Below are positions 49,935 through 59,195 of a stretch of 64,000 nt of DNA, piece after piece. The first letter of the stretch is position 1; each line of letters begins with the position of its first letter. The DNA comes from Polynucleobacter kasalickyi. GTDB taxonomy: Bacteria; Pseudomonadota; Gammaproteobacteria; Burkholderiales; Burkholderiaceae. A program made the position numbers and the translations under genes. Location of the stretch: positions 1-64,000 of the forward strand of contig NZ_FWXJ01000009.1 in NCBI RefSeq assembly GCF_900176405.1. The letters run 5' to 3'. The notes beneath the pieces were generated by a model. The model had not been told where the DNA came from and made no database searches. It saw only the letters and a list, made by a program, of their open reading frames with translations.

Positions 49935-51230
49935 ATGGTTAGAGATCTCAATGTTTGGTTTTTTGGAGAGTGCGTTGGAATGCTTACTCAAAATATGGGG
50001 CAACTCACCTTTCGATATTTACCGATGTGGCTAGAATCGAAGAATGCTCAGCCTCTTTCTCAATCCTTGCCCTTAGTTGCCGAGCCTTTCGAAGATAAGA
50101 TTGCAAGGCCTTTTTTTGCTGGACTATTACCAGAGGGAAATAAACGTTCAGCGGTGGCAAAAATTTTAAAAGTATCTAGTAAAAATGATTTTGCAATCTT
50201 GGATGGTATTGGCGGCGAATGTGCGGGTGCTTTAGTTTTTTTGGAACCTGGTCAATCTCCTCCCATCGAAGAACATGTCACTGAATCTATTGAGTGGCTT
50301 AATGACGATCAGTTATTTGGGGTGCTAGAGAGGTTATCGAAGAAACCATTACTAGCTGGAGAGTCTGGATTGAGACTTTCACTTGCAGGAGCTCAAGAAA
50401 AATTACCAGTCGTTGTTAGAGAAATACAAAAAAGGGATGAATCGGTAAGTCCTTTTGAGATTGGTCTTCCGAAGGATAATGTACCAAGTTCGTATATTTT
50501 AAAGCCAGAGATATCCGGAGTTGAGGGCAGTGTCTACAATGAAGCATTTTGTCTTTCTTTAGCTAAGGAACTAAAGCTATTGACTGCCAATGCCAAGATT
50601 GGCCATACAAAAAATAGGACATATTTGTTAGTCGAGCGTTACGATCGTACTTTAGACCATCGTGGGCAATTAAAAAGATTGCACCAAGAAGATTTCTGCC
50701 AAGCATTAGGTATTCCGCCTGAGCTTAAATATCAAAATGAAGGTGGACCAACTATTGGAGATGGCTTTGCATTAATCCGTAAAGTAACCAGCCCGAGTGC
50801 CTCTCATCTTTTACGATTATTGGATTACATTATTTTTAATTGTTTGGTGGGTAATAACGATGCTCATGCTAAAAATTTTTCATTATTGTATGGCAAAAAT
50901 GGACCGCAATTAGCACCTCTGTATGATGTTCTATCAACCGCAGTCTATCCGGATCTTACCGATAAAATGGCGATGAAAATTGGTAGTAAGTATCGATTTG
51001 AAGAACTGTATGCGCGTCATTGGCAACAGATGGGAGCGGCTGCACAATTGGGCTACTCTCCATTAAAGAAAAGAGTACTAGAGATTGCTAAGGAATTACC
51101 ACATCTTGCAAAAGAAGTACAAACTCAATTTGAGAGCAAGGGTTGTTATCACCCAATTATTGCCAAAATTATTTCATTAATTGAAGAGCGATGCGCAACC
51201 ACGATTCATCGTTTTTCGATAGATAAATAA
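49935..51230 (+). CDS. hipA: HipA-family serine/threonine kinase toxin
   Basis: 431 residues, close to E. coli HipA in length. Conserved features: the N-terminal subdomain with FAGLLPEGNKR, the glycine/serine loop RLSLAGAQEKLPV, YILKPE with the ATP-binding Lys, LVERYDR, QEDFCQALG, and the catalytic loop VGNNDAHAKNFSLL with Asp309, followed by the metal-binding Asp331 in PLYDVLST. HipA toxins phosphorylate glutamyl-tRNA synthetase or related enzymes and promote growth arrest and tolerance. The frame is intact and begins right after hipB. Confidence 0.92.
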   Translation: MVRDLNVWFFGECVGMLTQNMGQLTFRYLPMWLESKNAQPLSQSLPLVAEPFEDKIARPFFAGLLPEGNKRSAVAKILKVSSKNDFAILDGIGGECAGALVFLEPGQSPPIEEHVTESIEWLNDDQLFGVLERLSKKPLLAGESGLRLSLAGAQEKLPVVVREIQKRDESVSPFEIGLPKDNVPSSYILKPEISGVEGSVYNEAFCLSLAKELKLLTANAKIGHTKNRTYLLVERYDRTLDHRGQLKRLHQEDFCQALGIPPELKYQNEGGPTIGDGFALIRKVTSPSASHLLRLLDYIIFNCLVGNNDAHAKNFSLLYGKNGPQLAPLYDVLSTAVYPDLTDKMAMKIGSKYRFEELYARHWQQMGAAAQLGYSPLKKRVLEIAKELPHLAKEVQTQFESKGCYHPIIAKIISLIEERCATTIHRFSIDK

Positions 51231-51342
51231 GTTTTTTAAGAGATTTCTTGAGTTCACTGAGATGAACCTGATGAACTCAATCATTGTTGTTAATAAATTT
51301 AAATTTAATTTAATAAAATCAATTAATTAACATTTTTTTAAA

Positions 51343-51369
51343 ATTACTAACATACACTATGTTAGTAAT
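51343..51369. promoter_or_regulatory. Perfect 12-bp inverted repeat operator upstream of the AbiE-like pair
   Basis: attactaacata (51343-51354) and tatgttagtaat (51358-51369) are exact inverted repeats around a CAC centre. It lies 24 bases before the start of the regulator gene, and TAAAAT (51381-51386) could be the -10. It is probably bound by the encoded regulator. Confidence 0.7.
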
Positions 51370-51393
51370 AAATATCAATGTTAAAATATAGCA

Positions 51394-52419
51394 ATGAAGA
51401 ATCAGAATGTTCTAATAAATCGAGTGGGTAATTATTTGCAACAGACTCTAGGTGAAGATCTGTTGTCAGAGGGTGCTTGGGAAGGAGCCGTGAACTTGCC
51501 GCGATACATCCTTCAAACTTATGAAATTCGTAAAGCTAAACTATCTAATAATCAGGTACTTCTGATAATTAACAAAGAAGGTACTCAAGCATTATCAGCT
51601 TTAATTAAGCAAAGGGCCCTGATAGAAAGAGCAGCTGGGATTCCTGTTATTTGGATTGGAGAATCAATTCAGGGTTATTTCCGTAAAGAGATGATTGCTC
51701 AGCGTGCTCCTTTTATCATTCCTTTTAAACAGGCTTATTTACCTCTTTTAGGGGTTCAGTTTCAAGAGCGAGAATTAGCGAACGGATCTGAGACCCATGA
51801 TAAGTTACAAGTGGCAACACAAGTTTTTGTAATTAATGCATTACTTAACAATTTACCCAATAAATTAAACGCCAAAGAACTTGCGTTATCTATGGGTTAC
51901 AGCATGATGACGATGACACGTATAAAGAACGAGCTATTAGCGCATAGTTGGTTGGATATGGATTTATATAAAAAAGACGGGTTATTGCAACTTAGGATTA
52001 AAGATATTCCGCTGTGGGAGGCTTCCAAGCCGTACATGCAAAATCCTACACGAAAACGTCTTTGGATTCGAAGTCCTAATCAATCGCTTAGGGAATTTCC
52101 CCTCGCAGGACTTAGTGCCTTAGCAAAGCAAACCCACTTAGGAGAACCAGAAAATGTTGTGCGAGCGATTGGGGAAGTAGATTGGCGAAAAATAGAAAAA
52201 GAGTTAGACGCTAATCAAGTAGTACCTGAGCAAATTGATGGTGCTTTAGAGTTGGAGATTTGGCGTTATGCACCCCAAAGGGTCAAAACTTCTAATATCC
52301 AAGAATGGGGCCATGTTCACTCTGTTATAGACCCATACTCTTTGTGTTTATCCTTAGAGCAGATAGATGACGATAGGGTAAAGTTATCTCTTAAGGAGTT
52401 AATGACAGGAATGATTTAA
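51394..52419 (+). CDS. Winged-helix regulator, AbiEi-like antitoxin of a nucleotidyltransferase pair
   Basis: 341 residues. The middle part LNAKELALSMGYSMMTMTRI followed by KNELLAHSWLDM reads as a winged helix; the N-terminal half (QVLLIINKEGTQALSALIKQ) is of unclear fold and may be nuclease-like or a dimer domain. The stop overlaps the start of the nucleotidyltransferase gene as TAATG. The arrangement (regulator, then nucleotidyltransferase, preceded by an inverted-repeat operator) matches AbiE-type abortive infection/type IV toxin-antitoxin systems, though sequence similarity to AbiEi itself is not obvious to me. Confidence 0.6.
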   Translation: MKNQNVLINRVGNYLQQTLGEDLLSEGAWEGAVNLPRYILQTYEIRKAKLSNNQVLLIINKEGTQALSALIKQRALIERAAGIPVIWIGESIQGYFRKEMIAQRAPFIIPFKQAYLPLLGVQFQERELANGSETHDKLQVATQVFVINALLNNLPNKLNAKELALSMGYSMMTMTRIKNELLAHSWLDMDLYKKDGLLQLRIKDIPLWEASKPYMQNPTRKRLWIRSPNQSLREFPLAGLSALAKQTHLGEPENVVRAIGEVDWRKIEKELDANQVVPEQIDGALELEIWRYAPQRVKTSNIQEWGHVHSVIDPYSLCLSLEQIDDDRVKLSLKELMTGMI

Positions 52420-53177
52420 TGGCAGAGCAATTAGGGCTTAAGTTTTTTGAAGAAGTATTTAAGGAGTATCAAGATCAGTATGTTCTCATCGGTGGAAGTG
52501 CAACCCAGTTAGCGATGGAAGATGCAGGTCAGCAATTCAGTCGTACCACTAAAGACCTAGATATTGTAGTAATAGTTGATGCATTGACGATGGAGTTCAT
52601 TGAAAGATTTTGGCAATTTATCAAAGAGGGTAAATATCAAATCCAGCAAAAGAGTGATGGTACCAAACAGTTTTATCGATTTAAAAAACCTCAAACATTT
52701 GCTTATCCAGTTATTCTTGAACTCTTTTCAAGGAAGCCTGACTTTCTTCGTGAAAGAAATCATCGAGAAATAATAGTCATTCCTCTAGTAGAACAAGCTT
52801 CTAGTCTTTCCGCCATTTTGTTGGAAGATGATTATTATGAGTTAATTAAAAATAATAAAAAAGATAATTTTATTTGGGTTGACGCAAAGGTTCTTATCCC
52901 ATTAAAAGCAAGAGCGTGGCTTGACCTTAGTAGACGTAAACGTATTGGTGAGAGGATTGATTCATCTGATGTTAGGAAACATTTGCGAGATATCTTGAGG
53001 CTAGTGTCCATTCTCCCAACTGATTTTAGATACTCATTGCCACCAACGATACTAAGTGATATGCAGCAATTTTTAGAACTAGCTAAAGAGGAGAATATTG
53101 ATTTAAGTGGGTTAAATCACCCAAAAGGAACAACTTTAGCAAGTGTGTTCATTCAATTAGGCCAAGCATTTCTCTAA
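52419..53177 (+). CDS. AbiEii-like nucleotidyltransferase (putative toxin)
   Basis: 252 residues. YVLIGGSATQLAMEDAG followed by RTTKDLDIVVIVDAL supplies the GS loop and D-x-D metal-binding pair of DNA polymerase beta-type nucleotidyltransferases (DUF1814/AbiEii superfamily). PVILELFSRKPDF may hold the third acidic residue, and VLIPLKARAWLDL is typical of the helical half. Related toxins add nucleotides to tRNA or proteins and stop growth. It is translationally coupled to the regulator. Intact. Confidence 0.7.
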   Translation: MAEQLGLKFFEEVFKEYQDQYVLIGGSATQLAMEDAGQQFSRTTKDLDIVVIVDALTMEFIERFWQFIKEGKYQIQQKSDGTKQFYRFKKPQTFAYPVILELFSRKPDFLRERNHREIIVIPLVEQASSLSAILLEDDYYELIKNNKKDNFIWVDAKVLIPLKARAWLDLSRRKRIGERIDSSDVRKHLRDILRLVSILPTDFRYSLPPTILSDMQQFLELAKEENIDLSGLNHPKGTTLASVFIQLGQAFL

Positions 53178-53267
53178 GGGCGGTTCACTCATTTAGTGAG
53201 TTACAGAATTTATCTCATCATCAAGGCAATTCTTGACTATTAGGAATACTTAGTAATCCTAATTCTA

Positions 53268-54236
53268 TTAATTAATCTTGATTTGCTTTGACCTGGTAAT
53301 CTCCGTCCAACGCTTGGTATCTTCTTGCACAAACTTGGCAAATTCATCGACTGTTAGATTGATAATTTCTGCACCCTGTGCGCTCAGTTTTTCTTTCACC
53401 TCATTGTCTGCTAAAGCTTTATTGACGGAGTCATTGAGTAACTGGATTTGATCCCTAGGAGTTCCTTTCGGAAAAGCAAAGCCAAACCAATTGGAGGTGA
53501 CAAAGCCATTCACACCTTGTTCTTCAGCCGTTGGTATTTTAGGGAATAAAGCTGCGCGCTTCGCAGAACTCACAGCGAGCGGGCGTAATTTGCCAGATTG
53601 AATACCACTTAGTGCAGTAGGCAAAGCCGCAATAATCAAATCAATATTGCCGGACTGCAAGGCAAAATTTGCTTCACTCATGCCTTTGAATGGGACGTGT
53701 GTCAGGTTAATACCTGCCGATGCATTGAAGCGTTCCGTCACAATGTGATTGGTACTACCAACCCCTGCCGAGCCATAATTAAGTTGGTTGGGGTTCGCTT
53801 TTGCGGCAGCGACTAAATCTTTCAGAGTCATATAGGAAGACTCAGATCGGACCAAAATAACAAATGGTGTTTGCGTAATAAATGCACTAGGGACTAAATC
53901 CGTACTCACATCCCAGGTGAGGTTATTAAATAAACCTGGCAGCATGGCATAGGTGGCATCAATCAAAACGGCCATTGAACCATCGGGAGTTTGATGGGCG
54001 ACATAATCAAAGGCAATTCTGCCACCCGCACCAGTCTTGTTCTCTACCACGATAGTTCTACCGGTCTGTTCACTTACTTTCTGAATGACGAGTCTAGTAT
54101 AGGTGTCAGAAGCACCACCAACAGCAAACGGTACAATCATTTTGAGAGGTTTTGCGCTTTGAGAGTAACTGAGTGGAGTCATCAAAGTGCCGGCAAGGAC
54201 AAACGCACTAATCAACGATTTGAGTAAGAGATGCAT
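53268..54236 (-). CDS. Bug/TctC-family periplasmic substrate-binding protein
   Basis: 322 residues from ATG 54236, which has AAGGA six bases upstream and gives a clean signal peptide (LLLKSLISAFVLAGTLM). Motifs: AKPLKMIVPFAVGGASD, RTIVVENKTGAGG, TPDGSMAVL and THVPFKGMSEANF. It follows the cupin gene after two bases and ends the SDR-cupin-Bug operon. The ligand is unknown; co-transcription with an SDR and a cupin suggests a cyclic or aromatic carboxylate. Confidence 0.9.
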   Translation of the reverse strand: MHLLLKSLISAFVLAGTLMTPLSYSQSAKPLKMIVPFAVGGASDTYTRLVIQKVSEQTGRTIVVENKTGAGGRIAFDYVAHQTPDGSMAVLIDATYAMLPGLFNNLTWDVSTDLVPSAFITQTPFVILVRSESSYMTLKDLVAAAKANPNQLNYGSAGVGSTNHIVTERFNASAGINLTHVPFKGMSEANFALQSGNIDLIIAALPTALSGIQSGKLRPLAVSSAKRAALFPKIPTAEEQGVNGFVTSNWFGFAFPKGTPRDQIQLLNDSVNKALADNEVKEKLSAQGAEIINLTVDEFAKFVQEDTKRWTEITRSKQIKIN

Positions 54237-54238
54237 GT

Positions 54239-54619
54239 TTATCCTTTCAAGATAGGCCATGTAGAAACATCAAAATCATCCTGCAAAATAATATGGGCAA
54301 AACCTCTAACATCTCTCAGCGAGCGGGTAATATGACCTTTGCCCGTGAAGTCATCTGGCAAAAGTAAATCGCCAGGTTTTAAGATATATCTTTCACCAGA
54401 GCTGACTTCAATTTCTAGGATGCCTGAAGTGATAATAATGAGTTGATGACGCGGTGCATTGTGATGCATCTGCACATGGCCCTCGGGCGTTTCCCGAAAG
54501 AACATTTCTTTCACCGGAAAAATTTCGGAAATCGGACGATTTTCCCCGGACAAAGGAATCTGTCTTTTTTCCATGGCGGAATCACCATTTGCCATTGCAT
54601 ATAGTCGATAAATAATCAC
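54239..54619 (-). CDS. Single-domain cupin protein
   Basis: 126 residues from a GTG preceded by GGAG at six bases. The conserved cupin barrel is visible: MHHNAPRHQLIIITSGILEI (motif 1, with His) and GERYILKPGDLLLPDDFTGK (motif 2), with an additional His in GKGHITRS. Small cupins of this type act as dioxygenases, isomerases or sensors. It lies between the SDR gene (15-bp gap) and the Bug gene (2-bp gap), so all three are one operon. Confidence 0.82.
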   Translation of the reverse strand: MIIYRLYAMANGDSAMEKRQIPLSGENRPISEIFPVKEMFFRETPEGHVQMHHNAPRHQLIIITSGILEIEVSSGERYILKPGDLLLPDDFTGKGHITRSLRDVRGFAHIILQDDFDVSTWPILKG

Positions 54620-54634
54620 GCGTGTCTCCTGATA

Positions 54635-55426
54635 TTAAATAAAGGGGTACATTGCCCCGTCCATCGTAATAATATTAGCAGTAATGTAACTAGCTAGGGG
54701 AGAAGCTAAAAATAAAGCTACATTAGCAATTTCTTCAGGCTTAGCAAGACGTCCCATTGGGATATCACTGGTAAATTCTTCAAGTACTTGTTCTTTTGAT
54801 TTCCCAGTTTGTTTGGATTGCGCTTCGATGAGACCTTCTAAGCGACCGGTTAAGGTGATGCCAGGATTAATGGCATTGACCCTTACACCATGCGCCGCAT
54901 ACGCAGTAGCGAGGCCATTGGTCGCTAGCATCAGGGCAGCATTCGCAGCTCCTCCAGAAATGTGCACTGCTTTGGCAATTTTGCCGCCATGGCCAATCAC
55001 ATTAATAATATTGCCACTACCCTGTTTCGCCATGCGTTTGATGACGGGATCGATGAGGTGGATATAGGGATAGAACTTGGCATCCATCGAGGCTTGCCAA
55101 GCCTGTGGGTTTAGATCATCAGGACCTACCCGTTTCGCTGCTCCCGAACAATTAATCAAAACCTTGACCGAACCAAATTTTATTTCTGAAAGATCTAAAG
55201 CCTCTAAGGCTGCAGAGGCATCTGATAAATTGGCAGCAATCGCTTGGAGGCGCGGATGCGTTGATTGTCCTGAAATCTCTAGCAACGCGCTATTGAGGTT
55301 ATCTTGACTGCGAGAGATGATGGTGACGTTGGCACCTTCGTTGAAAAATGCTGTCGCACAGGCAAGACCAATCCCTTTGCTACCTCCAGAGACAAGTACA
55401 TGTTGCTGATCAAAGTTGAGTTGCAT
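54635..55426 (-). CDS. SDR-family protein lacking the canonical catalytic Tyr and Lys
   Basis: 263 residues. The nucleotide-binding motif VSGGSKGIGLA (about 12-22), NCSGAA and the C-terminal NPGI..T and MDGAMYP are normal for classical SDRs. At the place of YxxxK the sequence is HISGGAANAALML, so Tyr is Gly158 and Lys is Asn162; the usual Ser region is GHGG. I recall SDR proteins with this GGxxN motif from other Betaproteobacteria, so it may define a subfamily with a different mechanism. First gene of the SDR-cupin-Bug operon. Confidence 0.85.
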   Translation of the reverse strand: MQLNFDQQHVLVSGGSKGIGLACATAFFNEGANVTIISRSQDNLNSALLEISGQSTHPRLQAIAANLSDASAALEALDLSEIKFGSVKVLINCSGAAKRVGPDDLNPQAWQASMDAKFYPYIHLIDPVIKRMAKQGSGNIINVIGHGGKIAKAVHISGGAANAALMLATNGLATAYAAHGVRVNAINPGITLTGRLEGLIEAQSKQTGKSKEQVLEEFTSDIPMGRLAKPEEIANVALFLASPLASYITANIITMDGAMYPFI

Positions 55427-55551
55427 CAGCTTTCCTTAGATAGATAAAAAAGGACTAAACCGACAGATTGAATAGTTGCTATGAAGATTGGTGTGGACCA
55501 TCTTGTCTCCGATTTTTTTTGATATGAAATACTTTTTTGATTTTGTAAATT

Positions 55552-55698
55552 CTAATACGAAGCGATCTCTAGAACAACATCAACAGTAATAATACGACTA
55601 CAACCTTGAACATCTTTGGTCAAATCCCCGAAAGACAAGATGCTAATGTGGGTGTTTATATGGACAATATTATTGTCACGGTCGACTTTTGAAATCAT
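55552..55698 (-). CDS. Possible 48-residue protein downstream of the SPFH gene
   Basis: An ATG at 55698, 17 bases after the SPFH stop, opens a frame reading MISKVDRDNNIVHINTHIS and ending VDVVLEIASY. The composition is protein-like with alternating hydrophobic residues. It overlaps the hairpin after the SPFH gene. No relatives come to mind; it could be a small partner or a chance frame. Confidence 0.3.
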   Translation of the reverse strand: MISKVDRDNNIVHINTHISILSFGDLTKDVQGCSRIITVDVVLEIASY

Positions 55699-55717
55699 GC
55701 CACTGGGACAGTGGCTA
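55697..55717 (-). terminator. Hairpin at the end of the SPFH gene
   Basis: GCCACTG/CAGTGGC (55699-55705 and 55709-55715) is a perfect 7-bp stem with a 3-base loop that overlaps the SPFH stop codon. No strong T-tract follows on the minus strand, so it is a weak terminator or an mRNA end stabiliser. Confidence 0.4.
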
Positions 55718-56569
55718 TAAATTGATATTTGGTTTCACACCATCACGAATATCCATCACCACCAGTTTGCCGTGCTCAGCCGCATATTTAATGGTATCTA
55801 AGCGATTGGTTTCAATCAGTAGATGCAGAATATCATGTTCAGCAATCCCTTTTTGTTTAGCAAGTTCTACGGCTTCCGAAATAGAGCCCGCTAAAATGCG
55901 GCGGGCTTCTGATAATCCTTGCGCTCTGAGTTGCTGTGATTCTGCTTCAGCACGAGCTTCGCCTACGATACGAATTCTCTTGGCTTCCGCTTCTTGGGTG
56001 GCAGCTTCTTTTTCTCGCTCAGACGCAACGACGCGGTTAAAGGACGCTTGGACTTCATGCGAAACCATGGGTTGGTCAACGAGTACGCTAATAATTTCAA
56101 AGCCAAAACTTTCCATTTTTTCTTTTAGCTCTTCTTGTACTTCACGCGCAATTTTTTCGCGATCCTCGAACAGATTTTGTAGTTTCATCGAGGACGTAGT
56201 AGCCCGAATGGTATTGAGAACCCAAGTGGCAATTTGCTCTCTTGGATTCGATAATTTATAGTGTGCATTGGCAACAGCATTCTCCCGGATTTGTAACATG
56301 ATGTTGATCGGTAATCTCACGAACATGTTGTCCGAGGTTTTGACTTCTACTTCGGATTTGATTTCGGTGACGCGCAAATCGATTTTGGCAATACACTGCT
56401 CTATGCCCGGAATAATCAGGTTTAATCCGGCATGTAAGGTTCTAGAATACTTCCCAAAACGTTCCACAATCACGGCAGTTTGTTGGTTTACAACCCGTAT
56501 TCCCGTAAAAACAATGATTGAACAGAAGATGCCTCCTAACACGAGGACTACATAAAGTAATTCGTTCAT
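55715..56569 (-). CDS. SPFH-domain (stomatin/prohibitin-like) membrane protein
   Basis: 284 residues. One N-terminal membrane helix (LLYVVLVLGGIFCSIIVF) is followed by the SPFH start RVVNQQTAVIVERFGKYSRT and HAGLNLIIPGIE, then the SPFH core with WVLNTIRATTSSMKLQNLFE, and a long charged coiled coil (REKEAATQEAEAKRIRIVGE). Such proteins form ring-shaped assemblies in detergent-resistant membrane regions and often escort FtsH-like proteases. The usual NfeD partner is not adjacent. GGGAG precedes the ATG by 7 bases. Confidence 0.9.
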   Translation of the reverse strand: MNELLYVVLVLGGIFCSIIVFTGIRVVNQQTAVIVERFGKYSRTLHAGLNLIIPGIEQCIAKIDLRVTEIKSEVEVKTSDNMFVRLPINIMLQIRENAVANAHYKLSNPREQIATWVLNTIRATTSSMKLQNLFEDREKIAREVQEELKEKMESFGFEIISVLVDQPMVSHEVQASFNRVVASEREKEAATQEAEAKRIRIVGEARAEAESQQLRAQGLSEARRILAGSISEAVELAKQKGIAEHDILHLLIETNRLDTIKYAAEHGKLVVMDIRDGVKPNINL

Positions 56570-56717
56570 TTTACGACTCCCTTTAAGGTTTTCTACAATG
56601 TATTATTCAAATATTACACTGATGCAGTGTATTTTTTACATGGCTCATATAATGAGCTAATCAACTGTTACGCTGAATTGATTCTTTTTTGCAACAACTT
56701 TTCGGAATTTTAGTCAT

Positions 56718-58055
56718 ATGGATTTTTTACAAATTGGGCTCCTCGTTATCGGCGTTTTACTGGTTTTCATCATCTGGAAATTAGCTACTTCCCAAAATAA
56801 TCCAGGCGCACAAGCTGAGATGGAGCAGTTAAAAGAGAAGATTGCACAATTGAATGGTGCGGTGATGGCTTTACTCGATACCAATCGTAATTCGGCGAAT
56901 GATTTAAAGGCTGAATTAAACCGGGATATGACGAGTCTACGAACCTCAGTGACTGAACATCTCGCCCAAACGGGGCGGGAAATTTTAGAAACGAATCGTC
57001 ATTCCGCCGCTGACTTAAAGACCGATTTAAATCGTGATATTACGACTTTACGCACCGTAGTTACTGAAAATCTGACCCAAACAGGTCGTGAGATGCGGGA
57101 AACATTAGTACAGCGTTTAAATGAAATCCAAAAAAATAATGCTGAAAAACTCGAAGAAATGCGTAAGACCGTTGATGAGAAACTACACGCGACCTTAGAG
57201 CAACGTCTGGGTGAATCGTTTAAGCAGGTTTCTGCCCAACTTGAACAAGTGCATCGTGGACTAGGTGAGATGCAAACGCTAGCAACCGGTGTTGGTGATT
57301 TACGTAGGGTCCTGACCAATGTGAAATCTCGTGGCACCTGGGGTGAGGTGCAATTAGGTGCTTTGATTGAACAGACCTTAACCAAAGATCAATATCAAAA
57401 AAATATTAGTACAAGGCCTGGCAGCGCTGATTTGGTTGAATTTGCGATTCGCTTACCAGGACGTGAAATTGATGCGCCAGTATGGTTGCCAATTGATGCG
57501 AAATTTCCGATTGAGGATTACTTGCGGTTGTCCGATGCGCAAGACCGGGTGGATATTCTGGAGATTGAATCTGCCGGGAAAGCATTGGAGACCCGTATTA
57601 AATTAGAAGCGAAAAAAATTCGTGAAAAATACATCGAACCGCCCCATACAACGGACTTTGCGATTCTGTTTTTACCCACTGAGGGACTTTACGCCGAAAT
57701 CATCAGGCGTAATGGTTTAATCGAGTTTTTACAAAACGAATATCGTGTTTCAGTCGCAGGACCATCAACGTTCTCAGCGATGTTAAATAGTTTACAAATG
57801 GGCTTTAAAACATTAGCGATTGAAGAACGTTCTTCAGAAATTTGGAAAACTCTTTCTAAAGTCAAAACTGAATTTGGCAAGTTTGGTGAAGTGATTGATG
57901 CGACCAAGAAAAAATTAGAAGCGGCGTCTAAACAATTTGATTCTGTAGATACTCGAACTAGACAAATTAATAAAGCCTTAAAGGGCGTTGAAGTTTTATC
58001 CATGCCCGATGGCAGTTTAATCGGTCTAGACTTAGAAGACGATCCAGAGAGTTGA
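56718..58055 (+). CDS. rmuC: RmuC-family protein
   Basis: 445 residues. An N-terminal membrane anchor (IGLLVIGVLLVFIIWKLA) precedes a coiled-coil region (residues 30-190, including two related segments TNRNSANDLKAELNRDM and TNRHSAADLKTDLNRDI) and the RmuC domain. Conserved stretches include SRGTWGEVQLGALIEQTLT, LPIDAKFPIEDY and TDFAILFLPTEGLYAE. RmuC proteins limit recombination at inverted repeats and are predicted PD-(D/E)xK nucleases; some contribute to defence. It diverges from the SPFH gene. Confidence 0.92.
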   Translation: MDFLQIGLLVIGVLLVFIIWKLATSQNNPGAQAEMEQLKEKIAQLNGAVMALLDTNRNSANDLKAELNRDMTSLRTSVTEHLAQTGREILETNRHSAADLKTDLNRDITTLRTVVTENLTQTGREMRETLVQRLNEIQKNNAEKLEEMRKTVDEKLHATLEQRLGESFKQVSAQLEQVHRGLGEMQTLATGVGDLRRVLTNVKSRGTWGEVQLGALIEQTLTKDQYQKNISTRPGSADLVEFAIRLPGREIDAPVWLPIDAKFPIEDYLRLSDAQDRVDILEIESAGKALETRIKLEAKKIREKYIEPPHTTDFAILFLPTEGLYAEIIRRNGLIEFLQNEYRVSVAGPSTFSAMLNSLQMGFKTLAIEERSSEIWKTLSKVKTEFGKFGEVIDATKKKLEAASKQFDSVDTRTRQINKALKGVEVLSMPDGSLIGLDLEDDPES

Positions 58056-58202
58056 GAGTAGTTGATTCGCCGCAATACGAGATATAAGTACGGCATTCAT
58101 GATGAGCACTAACCCTAGTTGTTTAATTACTAAATCAGTTCAGAATGAAGGAAGTTCATTTTTGATTAAGTAATTCAAAAAATTAGGAGGCTTCTGTTAA
58201 AA

Positions 58203-59195
58203 ATGATGACAATGACTCGTCTTCGCGTAATTTTTCTCGCTTTTGTTATGAGTGTCCTCTTGGGTGTATTGCTGAATTTGGCCTATGCTCAAACCAGCTA
58301 TCCCACTCGGCCTATTAAATTAATTGCGCCGTTTCCTCCAGGAGGAACTAGTGATTTATTGGGTCGTATGTTGGCTCAAAAATTATCCGATGAATTAGGT
58401 CAACCCGTGATTATTGAAAATCGTCCTGGTGCCAGTGGCAATATTGGTCACGAGATTGCGTCTAAAGCTGCGCCGGATGGTTATACCCTATTGTTGTCGA
58501 ATAGTAGTACGGTGGTAAACAATCCCTTTTTGTATAAGCAAATGAATTTCGATTGGTACAAAGACTTTAGTCCCATTTCTTTAGTAGCGATTGCCGGACA
58601 AGTTCTGATTGTGCATCCTAGTGTGCCAGCAAAAAATGTTGCAGAACTCACCGCACTTGCCAAAGCGCAACCTGGAGTGCTTAATTTTGGCTCTGGTGGG
58701 AAAGCGATTCAGTCGCATATCAGTGGAGAAATGTATAAAACTGCTGCAGGTGTTGATATCATTCACGTTCCATATAAAGGAACTGGCGTTGCTGTGGCAG
58801 ATGTGGTAGCAGGGCAGATTCAGATGATCTTCTCCGATATGGCACCAGCTGTACCGTTTATAAAAGCGAATAAAGTACGCGCTTTAGCAGTTACCTCTCC
58901 CCAACGTACCAATACTTTGCCGGATGTGCCGACGATGGTTGAGGCGGGTTTTCCGAATTTCGACGCTTCCGTCTGGTGGTCGATCGTCGCGCCTCGAGGA
59001 ACTTCTAATGTCATTATTGATCGGGTCAATTTAGCTTTGAGCAAAATTATGGTGAGTAACGAGATTAAAGAGTCGTTTGAAAAACTGGGCGTCACTCCTT
59101 TATTTAGTGCTCCAGCAAAAGTCTTTGAACTATCTCGTAAAGATTCACCCATTATTGGTGAGGTGATGAAACGAGCAGGAGTAGAAAAAGAGTAG
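58203..59195 (+). CDS. Bug/TctC-family periplasmic substrate-binding protein
   Basis: 330 residues with a signal peptide (VIFLAFVMSVLLGVLLNLAYAQT). Motifs: YPTRPIKLIAPFPPGGTSD, QPVIIENRPGASGNIG, APDGYTLLLS and IHVPYKGTGVAVADVVAGQI. AGGAGG lies 12 bases before the first ATG; the third ATG (58212) would also work. It is a lone gene without enzymes or membrane components beside it, so its ligand cannot be guessed. Confidence 0.92.
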   Translation: MMTMTRLRVIFLAFVMSVLLGVLLNLAYAQTSYPTRPIKLIAPFPPGGTSDLLGRMLAQKLSDELGQPVIIENRPGASGNIGHEIASKAAPDGYTLLLSNSSTVVNNPFLYKQMNFDWYKDFSPISLVAIAGQVLIVHPSVPAKNVAELTALAKAQPGVLNFGSGGKAIQSHISGEMYKTAAGVDIIHVPYKGTGVAVADVVAGQIQMIFSDMAPAVPFIKANKVRALAVTSPQRTNTLPDVPTMVEAGFPNFDASVWWSIVAPRGTSNVIIDRVNLALSKIMVSNEIKESFEKLGVTPLFSAPAKVFELSRKDSPIIGEVMKRAGVEKE

